64,000 bases of DNA from Dastarcus helophoroides (GCA_028583605.1 CM053326.1:31851431-31915430), one strand, 5' to 3'. Counted from the stretch's first letter, positions 22,135-35,300 are shown. A program made the numbers and translations. Notes: generated by a model from the letters alone, not told the origin.

Positions 22135-25100
22135 CAAGCTCATAAACTAACGCCGGGATCCTCAGGGTGAAATGCATCCCATATATGAATTATAAAAAAA
22201 TTCAAATCATAACTACAGCCTGGACCTAACCAAATAAGATTTTGACATTCTATTCAGAAAAATATAAAAAATTAACTGTAAAAGTCTCATTTACTGACGA
22301 CGGGATCTTCGGGGTGAAATGTACCCCTAACTATAAATTCTGAAAAAATTCAAATCATCACTACAGCCTAGACCTAACCAAATAAGATTATGGCATTTGA
22401 TTCAGAAAGATATAGAAAAGCAACTATAAAAAACTGATCGACTGACGACGGGATCTTCGGGGTGAAATGTACCCCTATCTATAAATTTAAAAAAAATTCT
22501 AATCATAACTACAGCCTGGACCTAACCAAATAAAACTCTGACATTCCATTCGGCAAAATATGGGAATTTAACTATAAAAAGCTGATCAACTGACGGCAGG
22601 ATCTTCGGGGTGAAATGTACCCCTAACTATAAATTCTAAAAAGAGTCAAATCATTACTATAGCCTGGGCCTAACCAAATAAGATTTTGGCATTCTGTTCT
22701 GGAAAATATAGGAAAGTAATTATAAAAAGCTGATCGCCTGACAGCGGGATCTTCGGGGTGAAATGTACCCTTATCTATAAATTCCAAAAAATCAAATCTT
22801 AACTACAGCCTAGACCTAACCAAATAAGAGTTTGGCATTATATTCAGGAAAATATAGGAAATTATTTGTAAAAAGCTGATCGACTGACGGCGGGATCTTC
22901 GGGGTGAAATGTACCCCTATCTTTAAATTCTAAAAATATTCAAATCATAACTACAGCCTGGACCTAACCAAATAAGATTTTGGCATTCTGTTCGGGAAAA
23001 TATAGGAAACTAATTATAAAAAGTTGATCGACTGACGGCGGGATCATCGGGGTGAAATGTAACCCTATCTATAAATTCCAAAAAAAATCAAATCTTAACT
23101 ACATCCTGGACCTAACCAAATAAGATTTTGGCAATACAGGATGGACCATAAGTAATGGTACATAGAGCAAGAGTAGATTTTCCGTATAAAAATAACGTGA
23201 TTTAGCCACATTTACCTTATACCAAAAGTTGATATCAACAGAGATACAGGGTGTCAAAGTTGAAAAAAAAGTGTAATTTTTTCCCATAACTGATGAACAC
23301 ATTACACTATAGACAAGAAATTTGGTATAGGAGGGTTTCTTTGATAATCAAATTCTAATTTGCTAACAGATTGTCAGTAACTCAGAGAGGGCGCCACCTG
23401 CGCTACCTTGTATTATTCTAAAGCATCATAACTTTTTTGTGCCTTCATGTATACTTATTTTAAATAGATATTTCTATTTACCTACATTTTTTAGGTAAAA
23501 AAGGTATACTTTCTAAATGTTGATACAAGCAACCGTTTTAAAGATATTTGCCTTCAAAGTTTGCCGCACGTTTATTTTAAGTTATGTAAATGTGAATTTT
23601 TCGCAGTAGGTTTCAAAGTAAAAGTAATAAAACTGACTCTAAAATAGTTTACATCAAATATTACTCTACATTATTATTACACATATTTTTTAAATTTCTA
23701 AAGCAAATTTAAATAAAATACCAAAACAAAATTTATTTTCAAAAATAAGTATGTGGGAAATGACCTTCTTTATGAAAGGGATTGTAAACAATTAAAAATC
23801 TGGCTGTCCTTTATTGAAATTCATCTCCAAATATCTGCTTTGACCACCCAGACTATTAAAATTTTCTTATGCGGACTCAGAAATCAGATCTCACATCTCC
23901 ATGTTAGAAAATAAATTACGTCTTAATTTTTTGCATTTTCTTTATTGAGATTTTCAAAATTTAGGTAATAACATTATTAGCAAAGTAATATTTGACAACA
24001 AGCTGTCCTATGATTACTTTATTTTCAAACCTACTTCGAAAATTTAATATCTTTGTAATTTAAAACAATGGCACTTCAAGCTTTAAAGGCAAATATCTTG
24101 GAAACGACTGCGTAAAAAATATGGGGAAATAAAACAACCCATTTAAAATTAATATACGTGGGTCCACAAAAAAGTTATGATGATTTAGAATTATACAGGA
24201 TAGCGCAAGTAGCGCCCCCTATCAGCTATTGGTAATATGTTAGCAAATTAGAGTTTGTCGACTTAAGAAACTCCCTTGTGCCAAATTTCGTGCCTTTATT
24301 ACAATTCATTCCACAATTATACGAAAAAATCGAAATTTTTGTTTCATCTTTGACACCCTGTATCTCTGTTAATATCAACTTTTGGTATAAGGTAAATGTA
24401 GCTAAATCACATTATTTTTATTCGAAAAATCCACCATTGCTCTGTGTACCATTACTTATGGTCCACCCTGTATATTTAGGAAAATATAGGTAATTAATTG
24501 TAGAAAGCTGATCGACTGACGGCGGGATCTTCGGGGTGAAATGTACCCCTATCTATAAATTAAAAAAAAATCAAATCATAACTACAGTCTGGACCTAACC
24601 AAATAAGATTAAGGCATTTTATTCAGAAAGATATAGAAAAGCCAACTGTAAAAAGCTGATCGACTGACGGCGGGATCTTCGGGGTGAAATGTACCCCTAT
24701 CTATAAATTAAAAAAAAATTTAAATCATAACTACAGTCTGGACCTAACCAATTAAGATTAAGGCATTTTATTCAGAAAGATATAGAAAAGCCAACTGTAA
24801 AAAGCTGATCGACTGACGGCGGGATCTTCGGGGTGAAATGTACCCATATCTAAAAATTCCAAAAGTATTCAAATCATAACTACAGGCTGGACCTAACCAA
24901 ATAAGATTTTGACATTATATTCGGGAAAATATATGAAATTAATTGTAAAAAGCTGATCAACTGACGGCGGGATCTTCGGGGTGAAATGTACCCTTAACAA
25001 TAAATTCTAAAAAAAGTCAAATCATTACTATAGCCTGCGCCTAACCAAATAAGATTTTGGCATTATATTCAGGAAAATACAGGAAATTAATTGTAGAAAG

Positions 25101-25350
25101 CTGATCGACTGACGGCGGGATCTTGGGGGTGAAATGTACCCCTATCTATAAATTTAAATAAAATTCAAATCATAATTACAGCCTGGACCTAACCAAATAA
25201 GATTTTGACACTCTATTCAGAAAAATATAAAAAATTAACTGTAAATGTCTTATTTACTGACGGCGGAATCTTCGGGGTGAAATGTACCCCTATCTATAAA
25301 TTTCAAAAAATTCAAATCATTACTACAGCCTGGACCTAACCAAATAAGAC
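22135..25350. repeat. Foldback left arm: 13 tandem ~148-bp units
   Basis: Units share GGGATCTTCGGGGTGAAATG, TGTACCCCTATCTATAAATT and GACCTAACCAAATAAGATTT. Unit landmarks at about 22,154, 22,300, 22,449, 22,597, 22,746, 22,893, 23,039, then after the nested element 24,523, 24,673, 24,822, 24,968, 25,116 and 25,265. Each unit has a small hairpin, GGGGT-GAAATGT-ACCCC. Confidence 0.9.
23137..24470. mobile_element. Nested palindromic DNA transposon, 1,334 bp
   Basis: Ends CAGGATGGACCATAAGTAAT and (reverse complement of the right end) CAGGGTGGACCATAAGTAAT, with TA at each border. The match continues for about 130 bp at high identity and more weakly to the centre near 23,800, so the whole element is one imperfect palindrome. 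No transposase. It interrupts one 148-bp unit and therefore came later than the foldback arm. Confidence 0.88.
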
Positions 25351-25357
25351 ATTTGGT

Positions 25358-27395
25358 TAGGGCTAGACTGTATGAGTTAAATTTCTTTTAGAATTTATAG
25401 ATAGGGGTACACATCACCCCGAAGATCCCGCCGTCAGTCGATCAGCTTTTTATAATTAATTTCCTATATTTTCCCGAACAGAATGCCAAAATCTTATTTG
25501 GTTAGGCCCAGGCTATAGCAATGATTTGACTCTTTTTATAATTTATATATAGGGGTACATTTCACCCCGAAGATTCCGTCGTCAGTCGATCAGCCCTTTA
25601 CAGTTGATTTTATATATGTACCTGAACAGAGTGGCAAAATCTTATTTGGTTAAATTCAGGCTGTATTAATAATTTGACTTTTTTTAGAATTTATAGATAA
25701 GGGGTACATTTCACCCTGAAGATGCCGCCGTCAGTCAATCAGCTTTTTACAATTAATTTCCTACATTTTCCTGAATATAATGCCAACATCTTATTTGGTA
25801 AGGTCCAGGCTGTAGTTAAGATTTGAATTTTTTAGAATTTATAGATAAGGGTACATTTCACCCCGAAGATCCCGCTGTCAGTCGATCAGCTTTTTATAAT
25901 TAATTTCCTATATTTTTCAGAACAGAATGCCAAAATCTTATTTGGTTAGGTCTAGGCTGTAGTAATGATTTGAATTTTTTTAGAATTTATAGGTAGGGGT
26001 ACATTTCACCCCGAAGATCCCGCCGTCAGTCGATTAGCTCTTTACAATTCATTTCCTATATTTTCCTGAATATAATGCCAAAATCTTATTTGGTTAGGTC
26101 TACGCTGTAGTGATGATTTGAATTTTTTTTTAATTTATAGATAGGGGTACATTTCACCCCGAAGATCCCGCAGTCAGTCGACCCGAAGATCCCGCAGTCA
26201 GTCGATCAGTTTTTTACAGGTGCTTTTCTACATCTTTCTAAATCAAATGCCATAATCTTATTTGGTTAGGTCTAGGCTGTAGTAATGATTTGAATTTTTT
26301 TAGAATTTATAGATAGGGGTACATTTCACCCCGAAGATCCCGCCGTCAGTCGATTAGCTTTTTACAATTAATTTCCTATATTTTCCTGAATATAATGCCA
26401 AAATCTTATTTGGTTAGGTCTAGGCTGTAGTGATGATTTGAATTTTTTTAGAATTTATAGATAGGGGTACATTTCACCCCGAAGATCCCGCCGTCAGTCG
26501 AACAGCTTTTTCCAGTTGCTTTTCTATATATTTCTGAATAAAATGCCATAATCTTATTTGGTTAGGTCTAGGCTATAGTTATGATTTGAATTTCTTTAGA
26601 ATTTATAGAGAGGGGTAGATTTGAACCCGAAGATCCCTCCGTCAGTCGATCAGCTTTTTACAATTAATTTCCTATATTTTTCCGAATATAATGCCAAAAT
26701 CTTATTTGGTTAGGTCCAGGCTGTAGTTATGATTTGAATTTTTTTTTAATTTATAGATAGGGGTACATTTCACCCCGAAGATCCCGTCGTCAGTAAATAA
26801 GACTTTTACAGTTAATTTTTTGTATTTTTCTGAATAGAATGTCAAAATCTTATTTGGTTAGGTCCAAGCTGTAGTTATGATTTGATTTTTTTTATAATTC
26901 ATATATAGGGGTGCATTTCACCCTGAGGATCCCGGCGTTAGTTGATCAGATTTTTACAGTTGCTTTCTATATCTTTCTGAATCAAATGCCATAATCTTAT
27001 TTGGTTAGGTCTAGGCTATAGTAATGATTTGACTCTTATTTATAGTTAGGGGTACATTTCACCCCGAAGATCCCCCCGTCAGTCGATCAGCTTTTTACAA
27101 TTAATTTCCTACATTTTTGGAATATAAAGCCAAAATCTTATTTGGTTAGGTCCAGGCTGTAGTTATGATTTGAATTTTTTTTTAATTTATAGATAGGGCT
27201 ACAGTTCACCCCGAAGATTCCGACTTTAGTAAATAAGATTTTTATACTTAATTTTTTATATTTTTCTGAATAGAATATCAAAATCTTATTTGGTTAGGTC
27301 CAGGCTGTAGTTATGATTAGAATTTTTTTATAATTAATACATAGGGGTGCATTTCATCCTGAGGATCCCGGCGTTAGTTGATGAGCTTTTACGAA
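25358..27395. repeat. Foldback right arm: 14 inverted tandem units
   Basis: The same unit as the left arm, reverse-complemented. About 25 bp (GACCCGAAGATCCCGCAGTC...) are duplicated near 26,180, making one unit longer. Confidence 0.9.
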
Positions 27396-27666
27396 CTGAA
27401 TTCCCATGTTTTTGTGAACAAAATGTTAAAGTTCTATTTGGTTAGGTCAACTCGTTTGGTATATATGAATTTTTATATAATTTATAGATATTTACTTTAA
27501 TAGAATGGTCGCCAAGCGCTGCTAATATTTTGGCCGCTACGACGGATTATTTTCTGTCTGCATCCTCGCTGCCGGCAACTCATATCGCGATACCCGCACG
27601 CCCATGGACGTTCAGTTAACTTCGTAAAAGTGGCTGCTGGGTTTTGGCCGCTGTCTTCACACCGGT

Positions 27667-27675
27667 TATATTAGG
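27667..27675. repeat. Target duplication, right of foldback element
   Basis: TATATTAGG directly after the ACCGGT terminus. Confidence 0.75.
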
Positions 27676-27689
27676 ATATTTCATCGTTT

Positions 27690-29470
27690 GCACTTGTATT
27701 TTAATTTTTTTCAAAAATTCATGCAAATTCATGAAAATTTTGACACTTCAATCGTTGCTTTTTTAAATTTTGATATTTTTATGAAAATGTCTTCTTCAAA
27801 ATTTCAACTTCGACCTTTTTTAAGTTTTGACCTTTTTACAAGTTTTGACAGTTTTAAAATTTTTGCCAATTTTCATCAAAATGTCTTCTACTTTTCTTAA
27901 ATTTGACTTTTTTGACTTTATTTTTCAAAATTTTAAGTTTGTTTAAAAAAAATTAATAAGACTTTTTTTTGCAATTTTTCCGAAAAATTAGTTTTTCTGA
28001 ATATTATCGACTATTTTATAAATATCGATCTTTTTTACGAAAATTTCGACAGATTCAAAATCTTGACCTTTTTAAAAAAATCGGCTCTTTCAAAATGTCA
28101 GCTTTTTAAAAAATCCCGACCTTTTTTGAAAAATTTGACTTTTTTTAAAATACTGATTTTTTTAAAGAAATGTCCACTTTTTGAAAAGTTCGACTTTTTC
28201 CGAAACTCTGACATTAACGTTCAAAATTTCCACTTCTTCAAAATTTCCACAATTTTTTTTGAATTTCTACCTTTTTTCAAATCTTCGATTTTTTCCCGAA
28301 ACTTTTTTGAGTTATTTTGACAAATGTCCAGAATTTTCATTTTACATTTTCTCTTAAAATTGTGCTATTCTAAAAATTTCCAAAATTTCGAGTTTTTCTA
28401 GTAGTTTTTACTTTTTTTGAAAAGTTCGAGGTTTTTTCAAGACTTTCCATTTCTTCTCAAAATTTCGCCATTTCGTAATCTTTGTTAATTTCGTTTTTTT
28501 AACTGAAAATTTCGACCATTTCTTCAAATTTTGAACTTTTAAAAAACTTCTAACTTTTCCCCAAATGTCGACTTTCTGAAAATTATTTCATTCTTTTTGC
28601 AGTTTATTTTTTAAAATTCCAACTCTTTTGATGATTTCGACAATGAAAATTTTAACCTTTTGGAAATCTGGACTTTTTGAAAATCTCAACTTTTTGAAAA
28701 TTTTGACATTTTAGAATTTCGACTTGTGGAAATTTTCAACTTCAAAATTTTGACTTTTGATCATAAACTAAAAATTTTGAGAAAGAACAAAGTTGGCAGA
28801 TGAAAGTTGAAATTTTAGATGACATCGATTTGTTTGGACATCCCTGATTTGATTTTATATGGGTTTAACGTCAGAGTGTTAAAATTTGTCATTTTATTGT
28901 TCTGAAAAATTTCAAGATCAAATGGAAAATTGTAAAAGTAGCGTCAACATTTTGAGAGAAAAATAAATAGAAATTTTTGAGAAAATATTAAAGACTAATT
29001 TGGAATGTTGGGAAAATGATCGGTTGGAAAACAAACTTAAAATTTGTATAAATTTCGAGACTAAAACGGAAATTTTTGCTAAGGTGGAAAAAATTAGGAA
29101 AAAATAGAAATTTAAAAATATTTTACGTTTGAATTCAATTTTTCTAAAACAAAAAACCGAAATTTAGATAAAAGCTGAAATTTTCAAGAAAAAATCGAAA
29201 TTTTCGACAAACAATCAAAATTTTGGAACTTCAAATTTTTAAAGTGGAAACTGTAAGGACAAAAGTAATAAATTTCGAAATTTTCAGCAAAAAATCAAAC
29301 CTTAAAAAAAACTGAAATTTATAACAATTTTTTTAAATTGTTAAGAAATTCGATATTTTGTGGTTAAATCGAAATGTTAAGAAAAAGTATCGATTTCCAC
29401 TATGAAACAAAACGAAAAAATAGCTTGAACGATGCACAGCATAGCAAAAGAACTCAAAAATTAAAAAAAT
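27690..29470. repeat. AT-run repeat block, orientation switch near 28.77 kb
   Basis: Pyrimidine-type motif up to about 28,750, then purine-type. The phenylalanine-rich ORFs at 27,688-27,900 and 28,063-28,320 are artefacts of the motif. Confidence 0.7.
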
Positions 29471-30078
29471 AATGGACGCTTTTGAGGTTGGCAAGCAGCT
29501 GCTACAAAGGTTCCTGATAAAAATTCCACTGTGTTGTTTACGAACTAATAGTAAATATTCCGTTTAGTTTTTAGGGAAAAAATAAATAGAACATACTAAA
29601 ATTATAATATAATATACTGAAAAAAACAATTTTTGTAATTTAGTGCATGTTTTGAATGTACCTCACAAAGCTATTTTTATTTATTTTTGTAAGTAAGTGT
29701 ACACAAACCACGTAAAATGATATTTATTCCAACAGATTTCATTATAGAACGAACATATTCTTTAAATATTTCATTAGACACTTTAATATATTTTTGTGCT
29801 AGGAGCAATTTAAGAGAATACGCATTTGAGTTGATTATTTGTTTTGCGTTCGTGTTGACACGCACTCCGCCCCCGCACTAGGCGTAAAAAAGCGATCCTA
29901 GTAAAAGCTGACATCAGCATTATTGAAAAAATCAAAACTACCGCCGACGACCTCCCCAGCCCCGGAACGTATGCAAGACGTCAATATTTTTCGAATCACT
30001 CGCAAGCTATTAATAACCCCTTGTTTATATTTAGCAATCGTAAAAATGATAGTGAAAGTAAATGCAAAACGGACTTAC
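29470..30078. other. Sequence downstream of the 30-kb exons, no exon secured
   Basis: AT-rich to about 29,860, then less AT-rich. The 62-codon minus ORF at 29,677-29,865 has no known resemblance and no clear acceptor. Confidence 0.4.
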
Positions 30079-30148
30079 TCGCCACAAAAAAATCCTGATC
30101 TTCTAATTCTTCGTCGGATTCGGTCCCAGAATCGCGATCATCATCGAC
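30079..30148 (-). CDS. Second coding exon of an unrecognised gene (acidic)
   Basis: Bounded by a strong acceptor (TTTCTCTAATGCAG) and a perfect donor (GCGA|GTAAGT). It starts in phase 0 and ends in phase 1, 70 nt. The translation VDDDRDSGTESDEELEDQ, then DFFVA, looks like a real low-complexity acidic linker with possible CK2 sites. The 335-bp intron between it and the ATG exon has no competing coding signal. Too short for an ORF filter; found from splice signals. Confidence 0.62.
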
Positions 30149-30483
30149 CTGCATTAGAGAAAGTACAAAATTACTCTCCTGTTACATAGTGCGATACGTA
30201 ATCGCTGGGAGTTTGCCGGCCATGACAAACCGGTATAATTTTTTAAGTTCGTGCACTGAAACCGGCTAAATCGCTGCCATTTCGACAAAATTATAAACAG
30301 AAAATGCCAATCTACCAGATAACATGCAAAATTTTGACAACGATGGGGCACAGAGGGAGCAAAAATTCCCGGAATCGAAGTTTCTTTGTTCCGGACTCCC
30401 AACAGTCGGCCATTTTTCACTAGGAAATGACCTTCATTGAGGTTAACAATGTAACAAATCGGGATTCAACAAAAATTACGCAC

Positions 30484-30549
30484 CTTATCCACCGAATTAT
30501 CCTCATTTATGGAATGTGCTTTCAACTTGTGAGTCAAAAATTTTAACAT
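30484..30549 (-). CDS. First coding exon of an unrecognised gene
   Basis: The ATG at 30,549-30,547 has A at -3, and an in-frame TAA lies 18 codons upstream. The exon encodes 22 residues (MLKFLTHKLKAHSINEDNSV, then DK) and ends at AAG|GTGCGT in phase 0. Unlike its repeat-rich surroundings it has balanced codon use. It joins in frame to the exon at 30,079-30,148. I do not recognise the protein; the N-terminus is basic and amphipathic, then acidic. Its other exons should lie at lower coordinates or beyond the window. Confidence 0.6.
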
Positions 30550-31680
30550 ATTTTCCTTGCGGTGCTTGTTTCTTTGATTGGTCGCCACTTTGACGAATTT
30601 TATTTAATCAGATCTCACTAGAATATATCACGGAAACGCGCTAACATAATCGACGAGCGGACAATTTTTAGTGAAAATCTAATGGGCGATTAACATTCTC
30701 AGACTAGACCTATTCCCTATCCTCCACCGCCGGACGAAATACTACTACCGAGTTGTAAGGAATAGTCAGCTGCACTATGTGTAGAACGAGTCGAATCTTA
30801 CTACACGGGGAAGTTTCCAGACTTTGTCAAATCACATTTCGGTTATAACAGCGACCTAATGTCCCAAATACCACCAAACTTACACAAACGTCGCAGATTA
30901 CCTCGGAAATATTAGACCTCGCGTTACATTCGCGAAAATCAAACGAAATTTCCTAGAAGCTCCAGCGGAATTCCCAACTACCGTCCCCGCCGTTAGGAAT
31001 GGACTCGGCCATAACCCATTGATGACAAAGGTACGTCTAATCCCCAAGCGGTCTGTGATTGGTCCCCATTCGTTTGTTATGTTTTCATTCTAGCGTCTAC
31101 TACATAGTTCTATCTTTATCTACGAATTGCATAATAAGTGTACTCACGTTGTATCGTATGGCGCAGTGTTATTTACAAAGTACAAAACGTACGAGGTAAA
31201 GTTGCGAGGCGTGCTGCGTTTTCGACAAACTACCGGTGCGCCGTTTCACTCTTGAAATCTGCAGCCCTTTGTGCAAAAGAGAGAGAAATTTTCAGGAGAT
31301 TCACGTATTTTCGAGATATCAAGAGTATATCTGTGTTAGTAATGCTTTCATGTCTTTTACCAATGAGAATACCATTTTCTGGAAGCGGCACCGATGTTTT
31401 TAAAAGTTTCTTGCTGGTATTGAACCCGCACTTTGATATTGTCGATTGCACTTCATACGAAACAAAGGGATAATGCAAATTAGAAATATCAGCTTCTAAA
31501 CAGAAGGAGTACGAATATAAATTCGAAAATTTACTTGTTATCATGTCAACAGTGAGTACTGAGTACAGTCGATACTGATATGGCATATGTCCGTACTTAG
31601 GGTAAGGCAGGGTGGGGCGCCTGTCCCCTTGCTGGCTCATGAGGGCCAACCTAACATTTATTTTTAACTATTTCCAGAAT
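30550..31680. promoter_or_regulatory. Non-repetitive 5' region, likely promoter/5' UTR of the 30-kb gene
   Basis: About 1.1 kb of markedly less AT-biased, non-repetitive sequence with many CpG sites directly upstream of the ATG exon. A GATTGG (inverted CCAAT) lies near 31,060. ORFs at 31,138-31,473 (+) and 31,230-31,649 (-) overlap each other and resemble no family I know. Promoter role is inferred from position. Confidence 0.35.
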
Positions 31681-32310
31681 ATCTCCGGTTTTTCTTCAAA
31701 ATTCGTGCTTTCCTTAAAATGTTAACATTTTTCTCGCAATTTCGACTTTTTACTCAAAATTCATCTTTTTTACAAAATTTGCCTTGTTTTTATACGTATA
31801 TTCTTAAAATCATCCAATTTGATCCAAATCTGTCTTTCTCAAAATTTCGAATTTTTATTTCAAGACTCGTCTTTTTTCAAAATTTCTCCATTCTCAAAAT
31901 CCGACTTTTTCGGATAATTTCCACTTTTTTTAATTCCGATTTTCAGCAAATTTCGACTTGTATTAAAAATTTGCCTTTGCCTCGGAATTTGGTCATAGAA
32001 AGAGAAGTGAATCATAGACGAATCCAGAGCATTCCTCCCCTCCCCCACAAAAAAATTTCTGGATCCGCTCTCGTGAATGGCAAAAATGTTGAGGTTCCCC
32101 TTTTCTCGAAATATCGTGTTTTGTATAAGTAGTTTTTACTCGAAATTTGTGCTCTTTTTTTCAAATTTCCATGTTTAGATTTTAAACCCAAAAATTCTCT
32201 TACATTGCAACTTTTTTTTTTAACTTTTCAGTTTAAACTTGAAAAATACTCATTTTTAAAATGTTACCTTTAAATCTGCAATTTAAAACGTCATATATTC
32301 GAATTTCAAA
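31680..32310. repeat. AT-run repeat block, pyrimidine orientation
   Basis: TTTTCAAAATTTCGACTTTT-like motif with a short unique interruption at about 31,985-32,060. Confidence 0.65.
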
Positions 32311-35300
32311 AAATGCGTATTTTTGAGAAAAGTTAAAATTTTGAAGATAGTTCATAATTTCCAAGAGTAGAAATTTTGAAAAATAAAAGGTCGAAAAGAC
32401 AAAACGTCGAAGGAAAGTCATAATTTTAATGATAAAAGATCGAAACTTTCAAAAAAGTAGAAATTTTGAAAAAAATCGAAAGTTTCAAAACGTCGAAATT
32501 TTGAAAACTTATCAAAATAGTCGAGACTTTGAGAAAAAAATATAGGAATATTCAAAAAAGTCAAAATTTTGAGAAATTTTAAAACGATTTACAAAAAAAA
32601 AAAGAAAATTTTGAGTCGAAATTTTGAAAAAATCCAACTTTTCACAAAAGTCTAGATTTCGACGAAAGTTGAAATTTTTGAAAAAAGAAAGATGGAAATT
32701 TTCAAAAAAAAGTCCAAATTTTAAGAAATTTTGAAAGAAATTTCTAATTTTCAAAAAAAGTTGAAATTTTGAAGAAAAAAGATCGAAGTTCTAGATTTCC
32801 AATAAAGTAGAAATTCTGAAACAATCAGACATTTCAAAAAAGTATTCAAAAAAGTCGAGACTTAAAGAATAGTCGAAATTTTGGAAAAAAACAAAATAAT
32901 AAAAAATCAAAATTTAAAAAAGTCATAACTTCCAGAATTATCAAAATTTTGAACAGAGGTCGAATCTTTCAAAAAGATGAAATTTAAAAAAAAATCGAAG
33001 TTTTTAAAAAAAGCAAAATCGACTTACAAAAAAAAGAAAATTTTGAGAGTCGAAATTTTGACAGAATCCAACTTTTCACAAAAGTCTAGATTTCGACGAA
33101 AAGATGGGAATTTTCAAAAAAAGTCCAAATTTTCAGAAATTGTCAATATTTCGAGTCAAATTTCCAATTTTCAAAAAAAGTTAAAATTTTGAAGAAAAAA
33201 GATCGAAAAATGCGAAGTTTTCAAAAAAATGCGAAGTTTTCAAAAAATGCGAAGTTTTCAAAAAAATGCGATGTTTTCAAAAAAATGAGAAGTTTTCAAA
33301 AAAGGCAAAACGTTGAGAGGAAGTCGAATTTGTGATGTTAAAAGATCTAAATTTTCAAAAAGGTGAAACTTCTGAAAAAAGATCGAACATTTCAAGAAAG
33401 TCGAAATATTGAAAATATTTAACTTTTCAAAAAAGTCGAGACCTGGAGAATAGTCAAAATTTTTGAAAAAAAAAATCAGAATTTTCAATTAAAGGACAAA
33501 ACTTCGAGAATTATCAAAATTTTGAACGAAGGTCGAAATTTTCATAAATGTGAAATTTAAAAAAATTGGAAGTTTTTAAAGAAAATCGAAATGGTAAAGG
33601 AGTCAAAACATTGAGGAGAAGTCGAAATTTTGATGATAAAAGATCTATATTTTCAAAAAAGTAGAAATTCTGAAAAAAATCCAACATTTCAAAAAAGTAG
33701 AAATTTTGAAAATATTTAACGTTTCAAAAAAGTCGACACTTGGAAAATAGTCGAAATTTTTGGAGAAAAATAAAAAATCAAAATTGAAAGAAAGAGCCAG
33801 AACTTCGATTATCAAAATGTTAAACAGAGGTCGAATTTTTCAAAAAGATGAAATTTAATAAAATCGAAATTTAAAAATCAAAATAATCGAATTTACAAAA
33901 AAAAGAAAATTTTGAGTCGAAATTTTTAAAAAATTCAACTTTTCAAAAAGTCTAGATTTTGACAAAAGCTGAAATTTTTGAAAAAAAAAATCAATAAAAT
34001 TTTGAAAGAAATTTCTAATTTTCAAAATAAGTTGAAATTTTGAAGAAAAAAGATCGGAGTTTTAAAAATAAATGCGAAGTTTTCAAAAAAATGCGAAGTT
34101 TTCAAAAAACGCAAAACGTTGAGAGGAAGTCGAATTTGTGATGATAAAAGGTGTAAATTTTTACTGAATTTTTACTTTTCTGAAAAAAGATCGAACATTT
34201 CAAAAAAGTCGAAATATTGAAAAGATTCAACTTTCCAAAAAAGTCGAGACCTGGAGAGTAGTCAAAATTTTTGAAAAAAAATTCCGAATTTTCAAATGAA
34301 AGGCAAAACTTCGTGAATTATCAAAATTTTGAACAAAGGTCGACATTTTCAAAGAAATGAAATTTTAATAAAATTCGAAGTTTTTAAAGAAAATCGAAAT
34401 TTTAAATAAGGCAAAACGTTGAGGGAAAGCCGAAATCTTGACGATGAAAGATCTAAATTTTTAAGAAAAGTGGAAATTCTGAAAAAAAATCGAGCATTTC
34501 AGAAGAGTCCGAAATTTTAAAAATATTTAACTCTTCAAAAAGTCGAGACTTTCAAAATAAAAAATCAGAATTTAAAAAAAAAGGCAAAACTTCGAGAATT
34601 ATCAAAATTTTGAACAAAGGTCGAAATTTTCATAAAAATTAAATTTTAGAAAAAATTCGAAGTTTTTCAAGAAAAACGAAATAGTAAAGAAGCCAAAACG
34701 TTGAGGTGAAGTCCAAATTTTAATGATAAAAAATCTTTATTTTCAAAAAAATGGAAATTCTGAAAAAATCCAACATTTCAAAAAAGTAGAAATTTTGAAA
34801 ATATTTAACATTTCAAAAAAGTCCAGACTTACAGAATAGTCGAAATTTTTGGAAAAAAATAGAAAAAACTAAAATTTAAAAAAAAAGTCAGAACTTCGAA
34901 AAATTATCAAAATTTTGAACAGAGGTCGAATGTTTCAAAAAGATGAAATTTTAAAAAATCGAAGTTTAAAAAAAATTAACATAATCGAATTTACAAAAAA
35001 AAACGAAAATTTTGAATCGAAATTTAAAAAAAATCCAACTTTTCAAAAAAGTCTAGACTTAGACGAAAGCTAAAATTTTTGAAAAAAAGGGTATTTTCAA
35101 AAAAAGTCAAAATTTTCAAAGAAATTTCTAATTTTCAAGAAGGTTGAAATTTTGAAGAAAAAAGATCGAAGTTTCCAAAAAAGATCGAAGTTTTCAAAAA
35201 AAATGCGAAGTTTTCAAAAAAAAATGCGAAGTTTTCAAAAAATGCGAAAACGTTGAGGGGAAGTCGAATTTGTGATGATAAAGGTTCTAAATTTTCAAAT

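Larger units (their letters stand above)
21858..27666. mobile_element. Giant foldback (FB-like) element, 5.8 kb
   Basis: Inverted ends ACCGGTGTGAAGACAGCGGC at 21,858 and, reversed, at 27,666. They are flanked by TACATTAGG and TATATTAGG (9-bp duplication, one mismatch). After about 280 bp of terminal sequence each arm becomes tandem ~148-bp units, 13 direct in the left arm and 14 inverted in the right, meeting near 25,350. No transposase is encoded, so it must be non-autonomous. Long inverted repeats with internal tandem units and 9-bp duplications recall Drosophila FB elements. Without the nested insertion the two arms are about equal (roughly 2.2 and 2.3 kb). Confidence 0.9.

Noticed and set aside
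22135..27395. Regular tandem repeats resembling a CRISPR or satellite array
   Set aside because: Units are contiguous and 148 bp long, inverted in two arms, with transposon termini and a target duplication; the genome is eukaryotic.
31138..31649. Overlapping ORFs of 111 (+) and 139 (-) codons
   Set aside because: They are antisense to each other in what is probably promoter or 5' UTR sequence; neither resembles a known protein.
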